NCBI GenBank assembly: GCA_958450325.1
Contig: OY288250.1
Coordinates: 54,264,898 to 54,328,897, forward strand
Source of the DNA: Agrostemma githago
Lineage: Eukaryota > Streptophyta > Magnoliopsida > Caryophyllales > Caryophyllaceae
DNA: 64,000 bases
Direction of reading: 5' to 3'
Numbering within the stretch: position 1 is the stretch's first letter; every line of letters begins with the position of its first letter. Of this stretch, positions 7,579-21,352 are shown piece after piece. A model generated the notes under the pieces. It saw only the letters and a program-made list of their open reading frames with translations, was not told where the DNA came from and searched no databases. The position numbers and the translations under genes are program-made.

Positions 7579-10170
7579 GTACCCGCTACGCGGGTCCGCC
7601 TAATCCAACCCTAAACCCTTTTCCTTATTCAAGGTCACTAAACCCGCAAGAAACTGAACCCTACGAGGGTATTGGTGAACCCTGTCGTGGATGTGATTCA
7701 AAGATGGTCTCTGAACCTAAAGAGTAGGGTACTGCATAAGACGGGACGGAAAAGGGTTTAGGGTTGGATTAGGCGTACCCGCTACGTGGCTCCGCCTAAT
7801 CCAACCCGAAACCCTTTTGCTTATTCAAGGTCACTAAACCCGCAAGAAACTGAACCCTAAGAGGGTATTGGTGAACGCTGTCTTGGATGTGATTCAAAGA
7901 TGGCGCACTGAACCTTAAGAGTAGGGTACTGCATAAGACGGGACGGAAAAGGGTTTAGGGTTGGATTAGGCGGACCCGCTACGCGGCTCCGCATAATCCA
8001 ACCCTAAACCCTTTTCCTTAGTCAAGGTCACTAAACCCGCAACAAACTGAACCCTAAGAGGGTATTGGTGAACCCTGTCGTGGATGTGATTCAAAGATGG
8101 GGCACTGAACCTTAAGAGTAGGGTACTGCATAAGACGGGACGGAAAAGGGTTTAGGGTTGGATTAGGCGGACCCGCTACGCGGCTATGCGGCTCCGCATA
8201 ATCCAACCCTAAACCCTTTTCCTTATTCAAGGTAACTAAACCCGCAACAAACTGAACCCTAAGAGGGTATTGCTGAACCCTGTCGTGGATGTGATTCAAA
8301 GATGGGGCACTGAACCTTAAGAGTAGGGTAATGCATAAGACGGGACGGAATAGGGTTTAGGGTTGGATTAGGCGGACCCGCGACCTTATTCAAGATCACT
8401 AAACCCGCAAGAAACCGAACCCTAAGAGGGTATTGGTGAACGTTTTCGTGGATGTGATTCAAAGATAGGGCACTGAACCTTAAGAGTAGGGTACTGCATA
8501 AGACGGGACGGAAAAGGGTTTAGGGTTGGATTAGTGGGACCCGCTACGCGACTCCGCCTAATCCAACCCTAAACCCTTTTCCTTATTCAAGGTCACTAAA
8601 CCCGCAAGAAACTGAACCCTAAGAGGGTATTGGTGAACCCTGTCGTGGATGTGATTCAAACATGGGGCACTGAACCTTAAGAGTAGGGTACTGCATAAGA
8701 CGAGACGGAAAAGGGTTTAGGGTTGGATTAGGCGCACCCGCTTCGCGGCTCCGCCTAATCCAACCCTAAACCCTTTTCCTTATTCAAGGTCACTAAACCC
8801 GCAAGAAACTGAACCCTAAGAGGGTATTGGTGAACCCTGTCGTAGATGTGATTCAAAGATGGGGCTCTGAATCTAAAGAGTAGGGTACTGCATAAGACGG
8901 GACGGAAAAGGGTTTAGGGTTGGATTAGGCGTACCCGCTACGCGGGTCCGCCTAATCCAACCCTAAACCCTTTTCCTTATTCAAGGTCACTAAACCCGCA
9001 AGAAACTGAACCCTACGAGGGTATTGGTGAACCCTGTCGTGGATGTGATTCAAAGATGGTCTCTGAACCTAAAGAGTAGGGTACTGCATAAGACGGGACG
9101 GAAAAGGGTTTAGGGTTGGATTAGGCGTACCCGCTACGTGGCTCCGCCTAATCCAACCCGAAACCCTTTTGCTTATTCAAGGTCACTAAACCCGCAAGAA
9201 ACTGAACCCTAAGAGGGTATTGGTGAACGCTGTCTTGGATGTGATTCAAAGATGGCGCACTGAACCTTAAGAGTAGGGTACTGCATAAGACGGGACGGAA
9301 AAGGGTTTAGGGTTGGATTAGGCGGACCCGCTACGCGGCTCCGCATAATCCAACCCTAAACCCTTTTCCTTAGTCAAGGTCACTAAACCCGCAACAAACT
9401 GAACCCTAAGAGGGTATTGGTGAACCCTGTCGTGGATGTGATTCAAAGATGGGGCACTGAACCTTAAGAGTAGGGTACTGCATAAGACGGGACGGAAAAG
9501 GGTTTAGGGTTGGATTAGGCGGACCCGCTACGCGGCTATGCGGCTCCGCATAATCCAACCCTAAACCCTTTTCCTTATTCAAGGTAACTAAACCCGCAAC
9601 AAACTGAACCCTAAGAGGGTATTGCTGAACCCTGTCGTGGATGTGATTCAAAGATGGGGCACTGAACCTTAAGAGTAGGGTAATGCATAAGACGGGACGG
9701 AATAGGGTTTAGGGTTGGATTAGGCGGATCCGCGACCTTATTCAAGATCACTAAACCCGCAAGAAACCGAACCCTAAGAGGGTATTGGTGAACGTTTTCG
9801 TGGATGTGATTCAAAGATAGGGCACTGAACCTTAAGAGTAGGGTACTGCATAAGACGGGACGGAAAAGGGTTTAGGGTTGGATTAGTGGGACCCGCTACG
9901 CGACTCCGCCTAATCCAACCCTAAACCCTTTTCCTTATTCAAGGTCACTAAACCCGCAAGAAACTGAACCCTAAGAGGGTATTGGTGAACCCTGTCGTGG
10001 ATGTGATTCAAACATGGGGCACTGAACCTTAAGAGTAGGGTACTGCATAAGACGAGACGGAAAAGGGTTTAGGGTTGGATTAGGCGCACCCGCTTCGCGC
10101 CTCCGCCTAATCCAACCCTAAACCCTTTTCCTTATTCAAGGTCACTAAACCCGCAAGAAACTGAACCCTA
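7579..10170 (+). repeat. 1352 bp higher-order repeat, about two copies
   Basis: Copy one is 7579-8930. Copy two starts at 8931 and matches to about 10170, where the order switches to a gaacgctgtcttgg monomer. Each full unit has six long monomers (one of them 205 bp, one missing a base) and one short monomer. Shared singletons at exactly 1352 bp are cgcgggtccgcc, agatggtctctg, ctacgtggctcc, the 8 bp insertion and ttagtgggaccc. Confidence 0.88.
8169..8373 (+). repeat. 205 bp monomer with duplicated palindrome centre
   Basis: Eight bases are duplicated in the palindrome centre, giving TACGCGGC followed by TATGCGGC, so the monomer is 205 bp. Other copies start at 9521, 10480, 14485 and 14690. 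Four of the five directly precede a short monomer; the copy at 14485 precedes another 205 bp monomer. The insertion lengthens the hairpin loop without touching the arms. Confidence 0.93.
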
Positions 10171-13100
10171 AGAGGGTATTGGTGAACGCTGTCTTGGATG
10201 TGATTCAAAGATGGCGCACTGAACCTTAAGAGTAGGGTACTGCATAAGACGGGACGGAAAAGGGTTTAGGGTTGGATTAGGCGGACCCGCTACGCGGCTC
10301 CGCATAATCCAACCCTAAACCCTTTTCCTTAGTCAAGGTCACTAAACCCGCAACAAACTGAACCCTAAGAGGGTATTGGTGAACCCTGTCGTGGATGTGA
10401 TTCAAAGATGGGGCACTGAACCTTAAGAGTAGGGTACTGCATAAGACGGGACGGAAAAGGGTTTAGGGTTGGATTAGGCGGACCCGCTACGCGGCTATGC
10501 GGCTCCGCATAATCCAACCCTAAACCCTTTTCCTTATTCAAGGTAACTAAACCCGCAACAAACTGAACCCTAAGAGGGTATTGCTGAACCCTGTCGTGGA
10601 TGTGATTCAAAGATGGGGCACTGAACCTTAAGAGTAGGGTAATGCATAAGACGGGACGGAATAGGGTTTAGGGTTGGATTAGGCGGACCCGCGACCTTAT
10701 TCAAGATCACTAAACCCGCAAGAAACCGAACCCTAAGAGGGTATTGGTGAACGTTTTCGTGGATGTGATTCAAAGATAGGGCACTGAACCTTAAGAGTAG
10801 GGTACTGCATAAGACGGGACGGAAAAGGGTTTAGGGTTGGATTAGTGGGACCCGCTACGCGACTCCGCCTAATCCAACCCTAAACCCTTTTCCTTATTCA
10901 AGGTCACTAAACCCGCAAGAAACTGAACCCTAAGAGGGTATTGGTGAACCCTGTCGTGGATGTGATTCAAACATGGGGCACTGAACCTTAAGAGTAGGGT
11001 ACTGCATAAGACGAGACGGAAAAGGGTTTAGGGTTGGATTAGGCGCACCCGCTTCGCGCCTCCGCCTAATCCAACCCTAAACCCTTTTCCTTATTCAAGG
11101 TCACTAAACCCGCAAGAAACTGAACCCTAAGAGGGTATTGGTGAACCCTGTCGTGGATGTGATTCAAAGATGGGGCACTGAACCTTAAGAGTAGGGTAAT
11201 GCATAAGACGGGACGGAATAGGGTTTAGGGTTGGATTAGGCGGACCCGCGACCTTATTCAAGATCACTAAACCCGCAAGAAACCGAACCCTAAGAGGGTA
11301 TTGGTGAACGTTTTCGTGGATGTGATTCAAAGATAGGGCACTGAACCTTAAGAGTAGGGTACTGCATAAGACGGGACGGAAAAGGGTTTAGGGTTGGATT
11401 AGTGGGACCCGCTACGCGACTCCGCCTAATCCAACCCTAAACCCTTTTCCTTATTCAAGGTCACTAAACCCGCAAGAAACTGAACCCTAAGAGGGTATTG
11501 GTGAACCCTGTCGTGGATGTGATTCAAACATGGGGCACTGAACCTTAAGAGTAGGGTACTGCATAAGACGAGACGGAAAAGGGTTTAGGGTTGGATTAGG
11601 CGCACCCGCTTCGCGCCTCCGCCTAATCCAACCCTAAACCCTTTTCCTTATTCAAGGTCACTAAACCCGCAAGAAACTGAACCCTAAGAGGGTATTGGTG
11701 AACGCTGTCTTGGATGTGATTCAAAGATGGCGCACTGAACCATAAGAGTAGGGTACTGCATAAGACGGGACGGAAAAGGGTTTAAGGTTGGATTAGGCGG
11801 ACCCGCTACGCGGCTCTGCATAATCCAACCCTAAACCCATTTCCTTAGTCAAGGTCACTAAACCCGCAACAAACTGAACCCTAAGAGGGTATTGGTGAAC
11901 CCTGTCGTGGATGTGATTCAAAGATGGGGCACTGAACCTTAAGAGTAGGGTACTGCATAAGACGGGACGGAATAGGGTTTAGGGTTGGATTAGGCGGACC
12001 CGCGACCTTATTCAAGATCACTAAACCCGCAAGAAACCGAACCCTAAGAGGGTATTGGTGAACGTTTTCGTGGATGTGATTCAAAGATAGGGCACTGAAC
12101 CTTAAGAGTAGGGTACTGCATAAGACGGGACGGAAAAGGGTTTAGGGTTGGATTAGTGGGACCCGCTACGCGACTCCGCCTAATCCAACCCTAAACCCTT
12201 TTCCTTATTCAAGGTCACTAAACCCGCAAGAAACTGAACCCTAAGAGGGTATTGGTGAACCCTGTCGTGGATGTGATTCAAACATGGGGCACTGAACCTT
12301 AAGAGTAGGGTACTGCATAAGACGAGACGGAAAAGGGTTTAGGGTTGGATTAGGCGCACCCGCTTCGCGCCTCCGCCTAATCCAACCCTAAACCCTTTTC
12401 CTTATTCAAGGTCACTAAACCCGCAAGAAACTGAACCCTAAGAGGGTATTGGTGAACCCTGTCGTGGATGTGATTCAAAGATGGGGCTCTGAACCTAAAG
12501 AGTAGGGTACTGCATAAGACGGGACGGAAAAGGGTTTAGGGTTGGGTTAGGCGTACCCGCTACGCGGCTCCGCCTAATCCAACCCGAAACCCTTTTGCTT
12601 ATTCAAGGTCACTAAACCCGCAAGAAACTGAACCCTAAGAGGGTATTGGTGAACGCTGTCGTGGATGTGATTCAAAGATGGCGCACTGAACCTTAAGAGT
12701 AGGGTACTGCATAAGACGGGACGGAAAAGGGTTTAGGGTTGGATTAGGCGGACCCTCTACGCGGCTCCGCGTAATCCAACCCTAAACCCTTTTCCTTATT
12801 CAAGGTAACTAAACCCGCAACAAACTAAACCCTAAGAGGGTGTTGGTGAACCCTGTCGTGGATGTGATTCAAAGATGGGGCACTGAACCTTAAGAGTAGG
12901 GTACTGCATAAGACGGGACGGAAAAGGGTTTAGGGTTGGATTAGGCGGACCCGCTACGCGGCTCCGCCTAATCCAACCCTAAACCCTTTTCCTTATTCAA
13001 GGTCACTAAACCCGCAACAAACTGAACCCTAAGAGGGTGTTGGTGAACCCTGTCGTGGATGTGATTCAAAGATGGTCTCTGAACCTAAAGAGTAGGGTAC

Positions 13101-14484
13101 TGCATAAGACGGGACGGAAAAGGGTTTAGGGTTGGATTAGGCGTACCCGCTACGCGGCTCCGCCTAATCCAACCCGAAACCCTTTTGCTTATTCAAGGTC
13201 ACTAAACCCGCAAGAAACTGAACCCTAAGAGGGTATTGGTGAACGCTGTCGTGGATCTGATTCAAAGATGGGGCACTGAACCTTAAGAGTAGGGTACTGC
13301 ATAAGACGGGACGGAAAAGGGTTTAGGGATGGATTAGGCGGACCCGCGACCTTATTCAAGATCACTAAACCCGCAAGAAACCGAACCCTAAGAGGGTATT
13401 GGTGAACGTTGTCGTGGATGTGATTCAAAGATAGGGCACTGAACCTTAAGAGTAGGGTACTGCATAAGACGGGACGGAAAAGGGTTTAGGGTTGGATTAG
13501 GGGGACCCGCTACGCGACTCCGCCTAATCCAACCCTAAACCCTTTTCCTTATTCAAGGTCACTAAACCCGCAAGAAACTGAACCCTAAGAGGGTATTGGT
13601 GAACCCTGTCGTGGATGTGATTCAAAGATGGGGCACTGAACCTTAAGAGTAGGGTACTGCATAAGACGAGACGGAAAAGGGTTTAGGGTTGGATTAGGCG
13701 CACCCGCTTCGCGGCTCCGCCTAATCCAACCCTAAACCCTTTTCCTTATTCAAGGTCACTAAACCCGCAAGAAACTGAACCCTAAGAGGGTATTGGTGAA
13801 CCCTGTCGTAGATGTGATTCAAAGATGGGGCTCTGAACCTAAAGAGTAGGGTACTGCATAAGACGGGACGGAAAAGGGTTTAGGGTTGGATTAGGCGTAC
13901 CCGCTACGCGGGTCCGCCTAATCCAACCCTAAACCCTTTTCCTTATTCAAGGTCACTAAACCCGCAAGAAACTGAACCCTACGAGGGTATTGGTGAACCC
14001 TGTCGTGGATGTGATTCAAAGATGGTCTCTGAACCTAAAGAGTAGGGTACTGCATAAGACGGGACGGAAAAGGGTTAGGTTGGATTAGGCGTACCCGCTA
14101 CGCGGCTCCGCCTAATCCAACCCGAAACCCTTTTGCTTATTCAAGGTCACTAAACCCGCAAGAAACTGAACCCTAAGAGGGTATTGGTGAACGCTGTCTT
14201 GGATGTGATTCAAAGATGGCGCACTGAACCTTAAGAGTAGGGTACTGCATAAGACGGGACGGAAAAGGGTTTAGGGTTGGATTAGGCGGACCCGCTACGC
14301 GGCTCCGCATAATCCAACCCTAAACACTTTTCCTTAGTCAAGGTCACTAAACCCGCAACAAACTGAACCCTAAGAGGGTATTGGTGAACCCTGTCGTGGA
14401 TGTGATTCAAAGATGGGGCACTGAACCTTAAGAGTAGGGTACTGCATAAGACGGGACGGAAAAGGGTTTAGGGTTGGATTAGGC

Positions 14485-14894
14485 GGACCCGCTACGCGGC
14501 TATGCGGCTCCGCATAATCCAACCCTAAACCCTTTTCCTTATTCAAGGTAACTAAACCCGCAACAAACTGAACCCTAAGAGGGTATTGGTGAACCCTGTC
14601 GTGGATGTGATTCAAAGATGGGGCACTGAACCTTAAGAGTAGGGTACTGCATAAGACGGGACGGAAAAGGGTTTAGGGTTGGATTAGGCGGACCCGCTAC
14701 GCGGCTATGCGGCTCCGCATAATCCAACCCTAAACCCTTTTCCTTATTCAAGGTAACTAAACCCGCAACAAACTGAACCCTAAGAGGGTATTGCTGAACC
14801 CTGTCGTGGATGTGATTCAAAGATGGGGCACTGAACCTTAAGAGTAGGGTACTGCATAAGACGGGACGGAAAAGGGTTTAGGATTGGATTAGGC
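14485..14894 (+). repeat. Tandem pair of 205 bp monomers
   Basis: Two consecutive monomers (14485-14689 and 14690-14894) both carry the 8 bp centre duplication. They are nearly identical, with changes such as ggattgg in the second. This looks like a local single-monomer duplication. Confidence 0.9.
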
Positions 14895-16239
14895 GGACCC
14901 GCGACCTTATTCAAGATCACTAAACCCGCAAGAAACCGAACCCTAAGAGGGTATTGGTGAACGTTGTCGTGGATGTGATTCAAAGATACGGCACTGAACC
15001 TTAAGAGTAGGGTACTGCATAAGACGAGACGGAAAAGGGTTTAGGGTTGGATTAGGGGGACCCGCTACGCGACTCCGCCTAATCCAACCCTAAACCCTTT
15101 TCCTTATTCAAGGTCACTAAACCCGCAAGAAACTGAACCCTAAGAGGGTATTGGTGAACCCTGTCGTGGATGTGATTCAAAGATGGGGCACTGAACCTTA
15201 AGAGTAGGGTACTGCATAAGACGAGACGGAAAAGGGTTTAGGGTTGGATTAGGCGCACCCGCTTCGCGGCTCCGCCTAATCCAACCCTAAACCCTTTTCC
15301 TTATTCAAGGTCACTAAACCCGCAAGAAACTGAACCCTAAGAGGGTATTGGTGAACCCTGTCGTAGATGTGATTCAAAGATGGGGCTCTGAACCTAAAGA
15401 GTAGGGTACTGCATAAGACGGGACGGAAAAGGGTTTAGGGTTGGATTAGGCGTACCCGCTACGCGGCTCCGCCTAATCCAACCCGAAACCCTTTTGCTTA
15501 TTCAAAGTCACTAAACCCGCAAGAAACTGAACCCTAAGAGGGTATTGGTGAACGCTGTCTTGGATGTGATTCAAAGATGGCGCACTGAACCTTAAGAGTA
15601 GGGTACTGCATAAGACGGGACGGAAAAGGGTTTAGGGTTGGATTAGGCGTACCCGCTACGCGGCTCCGCCTAATCCAACCCGAAACCCTTTTGCTTATTC
15701 AAGGTCACTAAACCCGCAAGAAACTGCACCCTAAGAGGGTATTGGTGAACGCTGTCTTGGATGTGATTCAAAGATGGCGCACTGAACCTTAAGAGTAGGG
15801 TACTGCATAAGACGAGACGGAAAAGGGTTTAGGGTTGGATTAGGCGGACCCGCTACGCGGCTCCGCATAATCCAACCCTAAACCCTTTTCCTTATTCAAG
15901 GTCACTAAACCCGCAACAAACTGAACCCTAAGAGGGTATTGGTGAACCCTGTCGTGGATGTGATTCAAAGATGGGGCACTGAACCTTAAGAGTAGGGTAC
16001 TGCATAAGACGGGACGGAAAAGGGTTTAGGGTTGGATTAGGCGGACCCGCTACGCGGCTCCGCATAATCCAACCCTAAACCCTTTTCCTTATTCAAGGTC
16101 ACTAAACCCGCAACAAACTGAACCCTAAGAGGGTATTGGTGAACCCTGTCGTGGATGTGATTCAAAGATGGGACACTGAACCTTAAGAGTAGGGTACTGC
16201 ATAAGACGGGACGGAAAAGGCTTTAGGGTTGGATTAGGC

Positions 16240-19200
16240 GGACCCGCGACCTTATTCAAGATCACTAAACCCGCAAGAAACCGAACCCTAAGAGGGTATT
16301 GGTGAACGTTGTCGTGGATGTGATTCAAAGATAGGGCACTGAACCTTAAGAGTAGGGTACTGCATAAGACGGGACGGAAAAGGGTTTAGGGTTGGATTAG
16401 GGGGACCCGCTACGCGACTCCGCCTAATCCAACCCTAAACCCTTTTCCTTATTCAAGGTCACTAAACCCGCAAGAAACTGAACCATAAGAGGGTATTGGT
16501 GAACCCTGTCGTGGATGTGATTCAAAGATGGGGCACTGAACCTTAAGAGTAGGGTACTGCATAAGACGAGACGGAAAAGGGTTTAGGGTTGGATTAGGCG
16601 CACCCGCTTCGCGGCTCCGCCTAATCCAACCCTAAACCCTTTTCCTTATTCAAGGTCACTAAACCCGCAAGAAACTGAACCCTAAGAGGGTACTGGTGAA
16701 CCCTGTCGTGGATGTGATTCAAAGATGGGGCTTTGAACCTAAAGAGTACGGTACTGCATAAGACGGGACGGAAAAGGGTTTAGGGTTGGATTAGGCGGAC
16801 CCGCGACCTTATTCAAGATCACTAAACCCGCAAGAAACCGAACCCTAAGAGGGTATTGGTGAACGTTGTCGTGGATGTGATTCAAAGATAGGGCACTAAA
16901 CCTTAAGAGTAGGGTACTGCATAAGACGGGACGGAAAAGGGTTTAGGGTTCGATTAGGGGGACCCGCTACGCGACTCCGCCTAATCCAACCCTAAACCCT
17001 TTTCCTTATTCAAGGTCACTAAACCCGCAAGAAACTGAACCCTAAGAGGGTATTGGTGAACCCTGTTGTGGATGTGATTCAAAGATGGGGCACTGAACCT
17101 TAAGAGTAGGGTACTGCATAAGACGAGACGGAAAAGGGTTTAGGGTTGGATTAGGCGCACCCGCTTCGCGGCTCCGCCTAATCCAGCCCTAAACCCTTTT
17201 CCTTATTCAAGGTCACTAAACCCGCAAGAAACTGAACCCTAAGAGGGTACTGGTGAACCTTGTCGTGGATGTGATTCAAAGATGGGGCTTTGAACCTAAA
17301 GAGTACGGTACTGCATAAGACGGGACGGAAAAGGGTTTAGGGTTGGATTAGGCGTACCCGCTACGCGGCTCCGCCTAATCCAACCCTAAACCCTTTTCCT
17401 TATTCAAGGTCACTAAACCCGCAAGAAACTGAACCCTAAGAGGGTATTGGTGAACCCTGTCGTGGATGTGATTCAAAGATGGGGCACTGAACCTTAAGAG
17501 TAGGGTACTGCATAAGACGGGACGGAAAAGGGTTTAGGGTTGGATTAGGCGGACCCGCTACGCGGCTCCGCATAATCCAACCCTAAACCCTTTTCCTTAT
17601 TCAAGGTCACTAAACCCGCAACAAACTGAACCCTAAGAGGGTATTGGTGAACCCTGTCGTGGATGTGATTCAAAGATGGGGCACTGAACCTTAAGAGTAG
17701 GTAATGCATAAGACGGGACGGAAAAGGCTTTAGGGTTGAATTAGGCGGACCCGCGACCTTATTCAAGATCACTAAACCCGCAAGAAACCGAACCCTAAGA
17801 GGGTATTGGTAAACGTTGTCGTGGATGTGATTCAAAGATAGGGCACTGAACCTTAAGAGTAGGGTACTGCATAAGACGGGACGGAAAAGGGTTTAGGGTT
17901 GGATTAGGGGGACCCGCTACGCGACTCCGCCTAATCCAACCCTAAACCCTTTTCCTTATTCAAGGTCACTAAACCCGCAAGAAACTGAACCCTAAGAGGG
18001 TATTGGTGAACCCTGTCGTGGATGTGATTCAAAGATGGGGCACTGAACCTTAAGAGTAAGGTACTGCATAAGACGAGACGGAAAAGGGTTTAGGGTTGGA
18101 TTAGGCGCACCCGCTTCGCGGCTCCGCCTAATCCAACCCTAAACCCTTTTCCTTATTCAAGGTCACTAAACCCGCAAGAAACTGAACCCTAAGAGGGTAC
18201 TGGTGAACCCTGTCGTGGATGTGATTCAAAGATGGGGCTTTGAACCTAAAGAGTACGGTACTGCATAAGACGGGACGGAAAAGGGTTTAGGGTTGGATTA
18301 GGCATACCCGTTACGCGGCTCCGCCTAATCCAACCCTAAACCCTTTTCCTTATTCAAGGTCACTAAACCCGCAACAAACTGAACCCTAAGAGGGTATTGG
18401 TGAACCCTGTCGTGGATGTGATTCAAAGATGGGGCACTGAACCTTAAGAGTAGGGTACTGCATAAGACGGGACGGAAAAGGGTTTAGGGTTGGATTAGGC
18501 GGACCCGCTACGCGGCTCCGCATAATCCAACCCTAAACCCTTTTCCTTATTCAAGGTCACTAAACCCGCAACAAACTGAACCCTAAGAGGGTATTGGTGA
18601 ACCCTGTCGTGGATGTGATTCAAAGATGGGGCACTGAACCTTAAGAGTAGGTAATGCATAAGACGGGACGGAAAAGGCTTTAGGGTTGAATTAGGCGGAC
18701 CCGCGACCTTATTCAAGATCACTAAACCCGCAAGAAACCGAACCCTAAGAGGGTATTGGTGAACGTTGTCGTGGATGTGATTCAAAGATAGGGCACTGAA
18801 CCTTAAGAGTAGGGTACTGCATAAGACGGGACGGAAAAGGGTTTAGGGTTGGATTAGGGGGACCCGCTACGCGACTCCGCCTAATCCAACCCTAAACCCT
18901 TTTCCTTATTCAAGGTCACTAAACCCGCAAGAAACTGAACCCTAAGAGGGTATTGGTGAACCCTGTCGTGGATGTGATTCAAAGATGGGGCACTGAACCT
19001 TAAGAGTAAGGTACTGCATAAGACGAGACGGAAAAGGGTTTAGGGTTGGATTAGGCGCACCCGCTTCGCGGCTCCGCCTAATCCAACCCTAAACCCTTTT
19101 CCTTATTCAAGGTCACTAAACCCGCAAGAAACTGAACCCTAAGAGGGTACTGGTGAACCCTGTCGTGGATGTGATTCAAAGATGGGGCTTTGAACCTAAA

Positions 19201-20204
19201 GAGTACGGTACTGCATAAGACGGGACGGAAAAGGGTTTAGGGTTGGATTAGGCATACCCGTTACGCGGCTCCGCCTAATCCAACCCTAAACCCTTTTCCT
19301 TATTCAAGGTCACTAAACCCGCAAGAAACTGAACCCTAAGAGGGTATTGGTGAACCCTGTCGTGGATGTGATTCAAAGATGGGGCACTGAACCTTAAGAG
19401 TATGGTACTGCATAAGACGGGACGGAAAAGGGTTTAGGGTTGGATTAGGCGTACCCGCTACGCGGCTCCGCCTATTCCAACCCTAAACCCTTTTTCTTAT
19501 TCAAGGTCACTAAACCCGCATGAAACTGAACCCTAAGAGGGTATTGGTGAATGCTGTCGTGGATGTGATTTAAAGATGGCGCACTGAACCTTAAGAGTAG
19601 GGTACTGCATAAGACGGGACGGAAAAGGGTTTAGGGTTGGATTAGGCGGACCCGCGACCTTATTCAAGATCACTAAACCCGTAAGAAACCGAACCCTAAG
19701 AGGGTATTGGTGAACGTTGTCGTGGATGTGATTCAAAGATAGGGCACTGAACCTTAAGAGTAGGGTACTGCATAAGACAGGACGGAAAAGGGTTTAGGGT
19801 TGGATTAGGGGGACCCGCTACGCGACTCCGCCTAATCCAACCCTAAACCCTTTTCCTTATTCAAGGTCACTAAACCCGCAAGAAACTGAACCCTAAGAGG
19901 GTATTGGTGAACCCTGTCGTGGATGTGATTCAAAGATAGGGCACTGAACCTTAAGAGTAGGGTACTGCATAAGACGAGACGGAAAAGGGTTTAGGGTTGG
20001 ATTAGGCGCACCCGCTTCGCGTCTCCGCCTAATACAACCCTAAACCCTTTTCCTTATTCAAGGTCACTAAACCCGCAACAAACTGAAACCTAAGAGGGTA
20101 TTGGTGATCCCTGTCGTGGATGTGATTCAAAGATGGGGCACTGAACCTTAAGAGTAGGGTACTGCATAAGACGGGACGGAAAAGGGTTTAGGGTTGGATT
20201 AGGC
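16240..20204 (+). repeat. Array segment with 950 bp higher-order repeat
   Basis: Short monomers at 16240, 16797, 17747, 18697 and 19648 are spaced 557, 950, 950 and 951 bp. Units 17354-18303 and 18304-19253 are adjacent copies of four long plus one short monomer. Both share a one-base deletion (agagtaggtaatgcat, near 17700 and 18650), aggctttagggttgaa before the short monomer, and gggtactggtgaac with ggctttgaacc. The second unit and the following one share the start catacccgttacgcgg (18303, 19253). Confidence 0.88.
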
Positions 20205-21352
20205 GGACCCGCGACCTTATTCAAGATCACTAAACCCGCAAGAAACCTAACCCTAAGAGGGTATTGGTGAACGTTGTCGTGGATGTGATTCAAAGATAGG
20301 GCACTGAACCTTAAGAGTAGGGTACTGCAAAAGACGGGACGGAAAAGGGTTTAGGGTTGGATTAGGGGGACCCGCTACGCGACTCCGCCTAATCCAACCC
20401 TAAACCCTTTTCCTTATTCAAGGTCACTAAACCCGCAAGAAACCGAACCCTAAGAGGGTATTGGTGAACCCTGTCGTGGATGTGATTCAAAGATGGGGCA
20501 CTGAACCTTAAGAGTAGGGTACTGCATAAGACGAGACGGAAAAGGGTTTAGGGTTGGATTAGGCGCACCCGCTTCGCGGCTCCGCCTAATCCAACCCTAA
20601 ACCCTTTTCCTTATTCAAGGTCACTAAACCCGCAAGAAACTGAACCCTAAGAGGGTACTAGTGAACCCTGTCGTGGATGTGATTCAAAGATGGAGCTTTG
20701 AACCTAAAGAGTACGGTACTACATAAGACGGGACGGAAAAGGGTTTAGGGTTGGATTAGGCGTACCCGCTACGCGGCTCCGCCTAATCCAACCCTAAACC
20801 CTTTTCCTTATTCAAGGTCACTAAACCCGCAAGAAACTGAACCCTAAGAGGGTATTGGTGAACCCTGTCGTGGATGTGATTCAAAGATGGGGCACTGAAC
20901 CTTAAGAGTAGGGTACTGCATAAGACGAGACGGAAAAGGGTTTAGGGTTGGATTAGGCGCACCCGCTTCGCGGCTCCGCCTAATCCAACCCTAAACCCTT
21001 TTCCTTATTCAAGGTCACTAAACCCGCAACAAACTGAACCCTAAGAGGGTATTGGTGAACCCTGTCATGGATGTGATTCAAATATGGGGCACTGAACCTT
21101 AAGAGTAGGGTACTGCATAAGACGGGACGGAAAAGGATTTAGGGTTGGATTAGGCGAACCCGCTACGCGGCTCCGCCTAATCCAACCCTAAACCCTTTTC
21201 CTTATTCAAGGTCACTAAACCCGCAAGAAACTGAACCCTAAGAGGGTATTGGTGAACGCTGTCGTGGATGTGATTTAAAGATGGCGCACTGAACCTTAAG
21301 AGTAGGGTACTGCATAAGACGGGACGGAAAAGGGTTTAGGGTTGGATTAGGC

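Larger units (their letters stand above)
7382..16239 (+). repeat. Mosaic array segment with 205 bp monomers
   Basis: Short monomers are spaced 1352, 959, 557, 754, 1344, 1555 and 1345 bp between 8374 and 16240 (the first 1352 bp step ends at 8374). These spacings equal whole numbers of 197 bp units plus one 163 bp unit, after allowing for the 8 bp insertions and single-base deletions such as agatggtctctg and agggttaggttgg (near 14071). Long monomers following a short one carry ggggaccc or gtgggaccc and cgcgactcc. The class with gcacccgcttcgcg is common. Confidence 0.85.
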
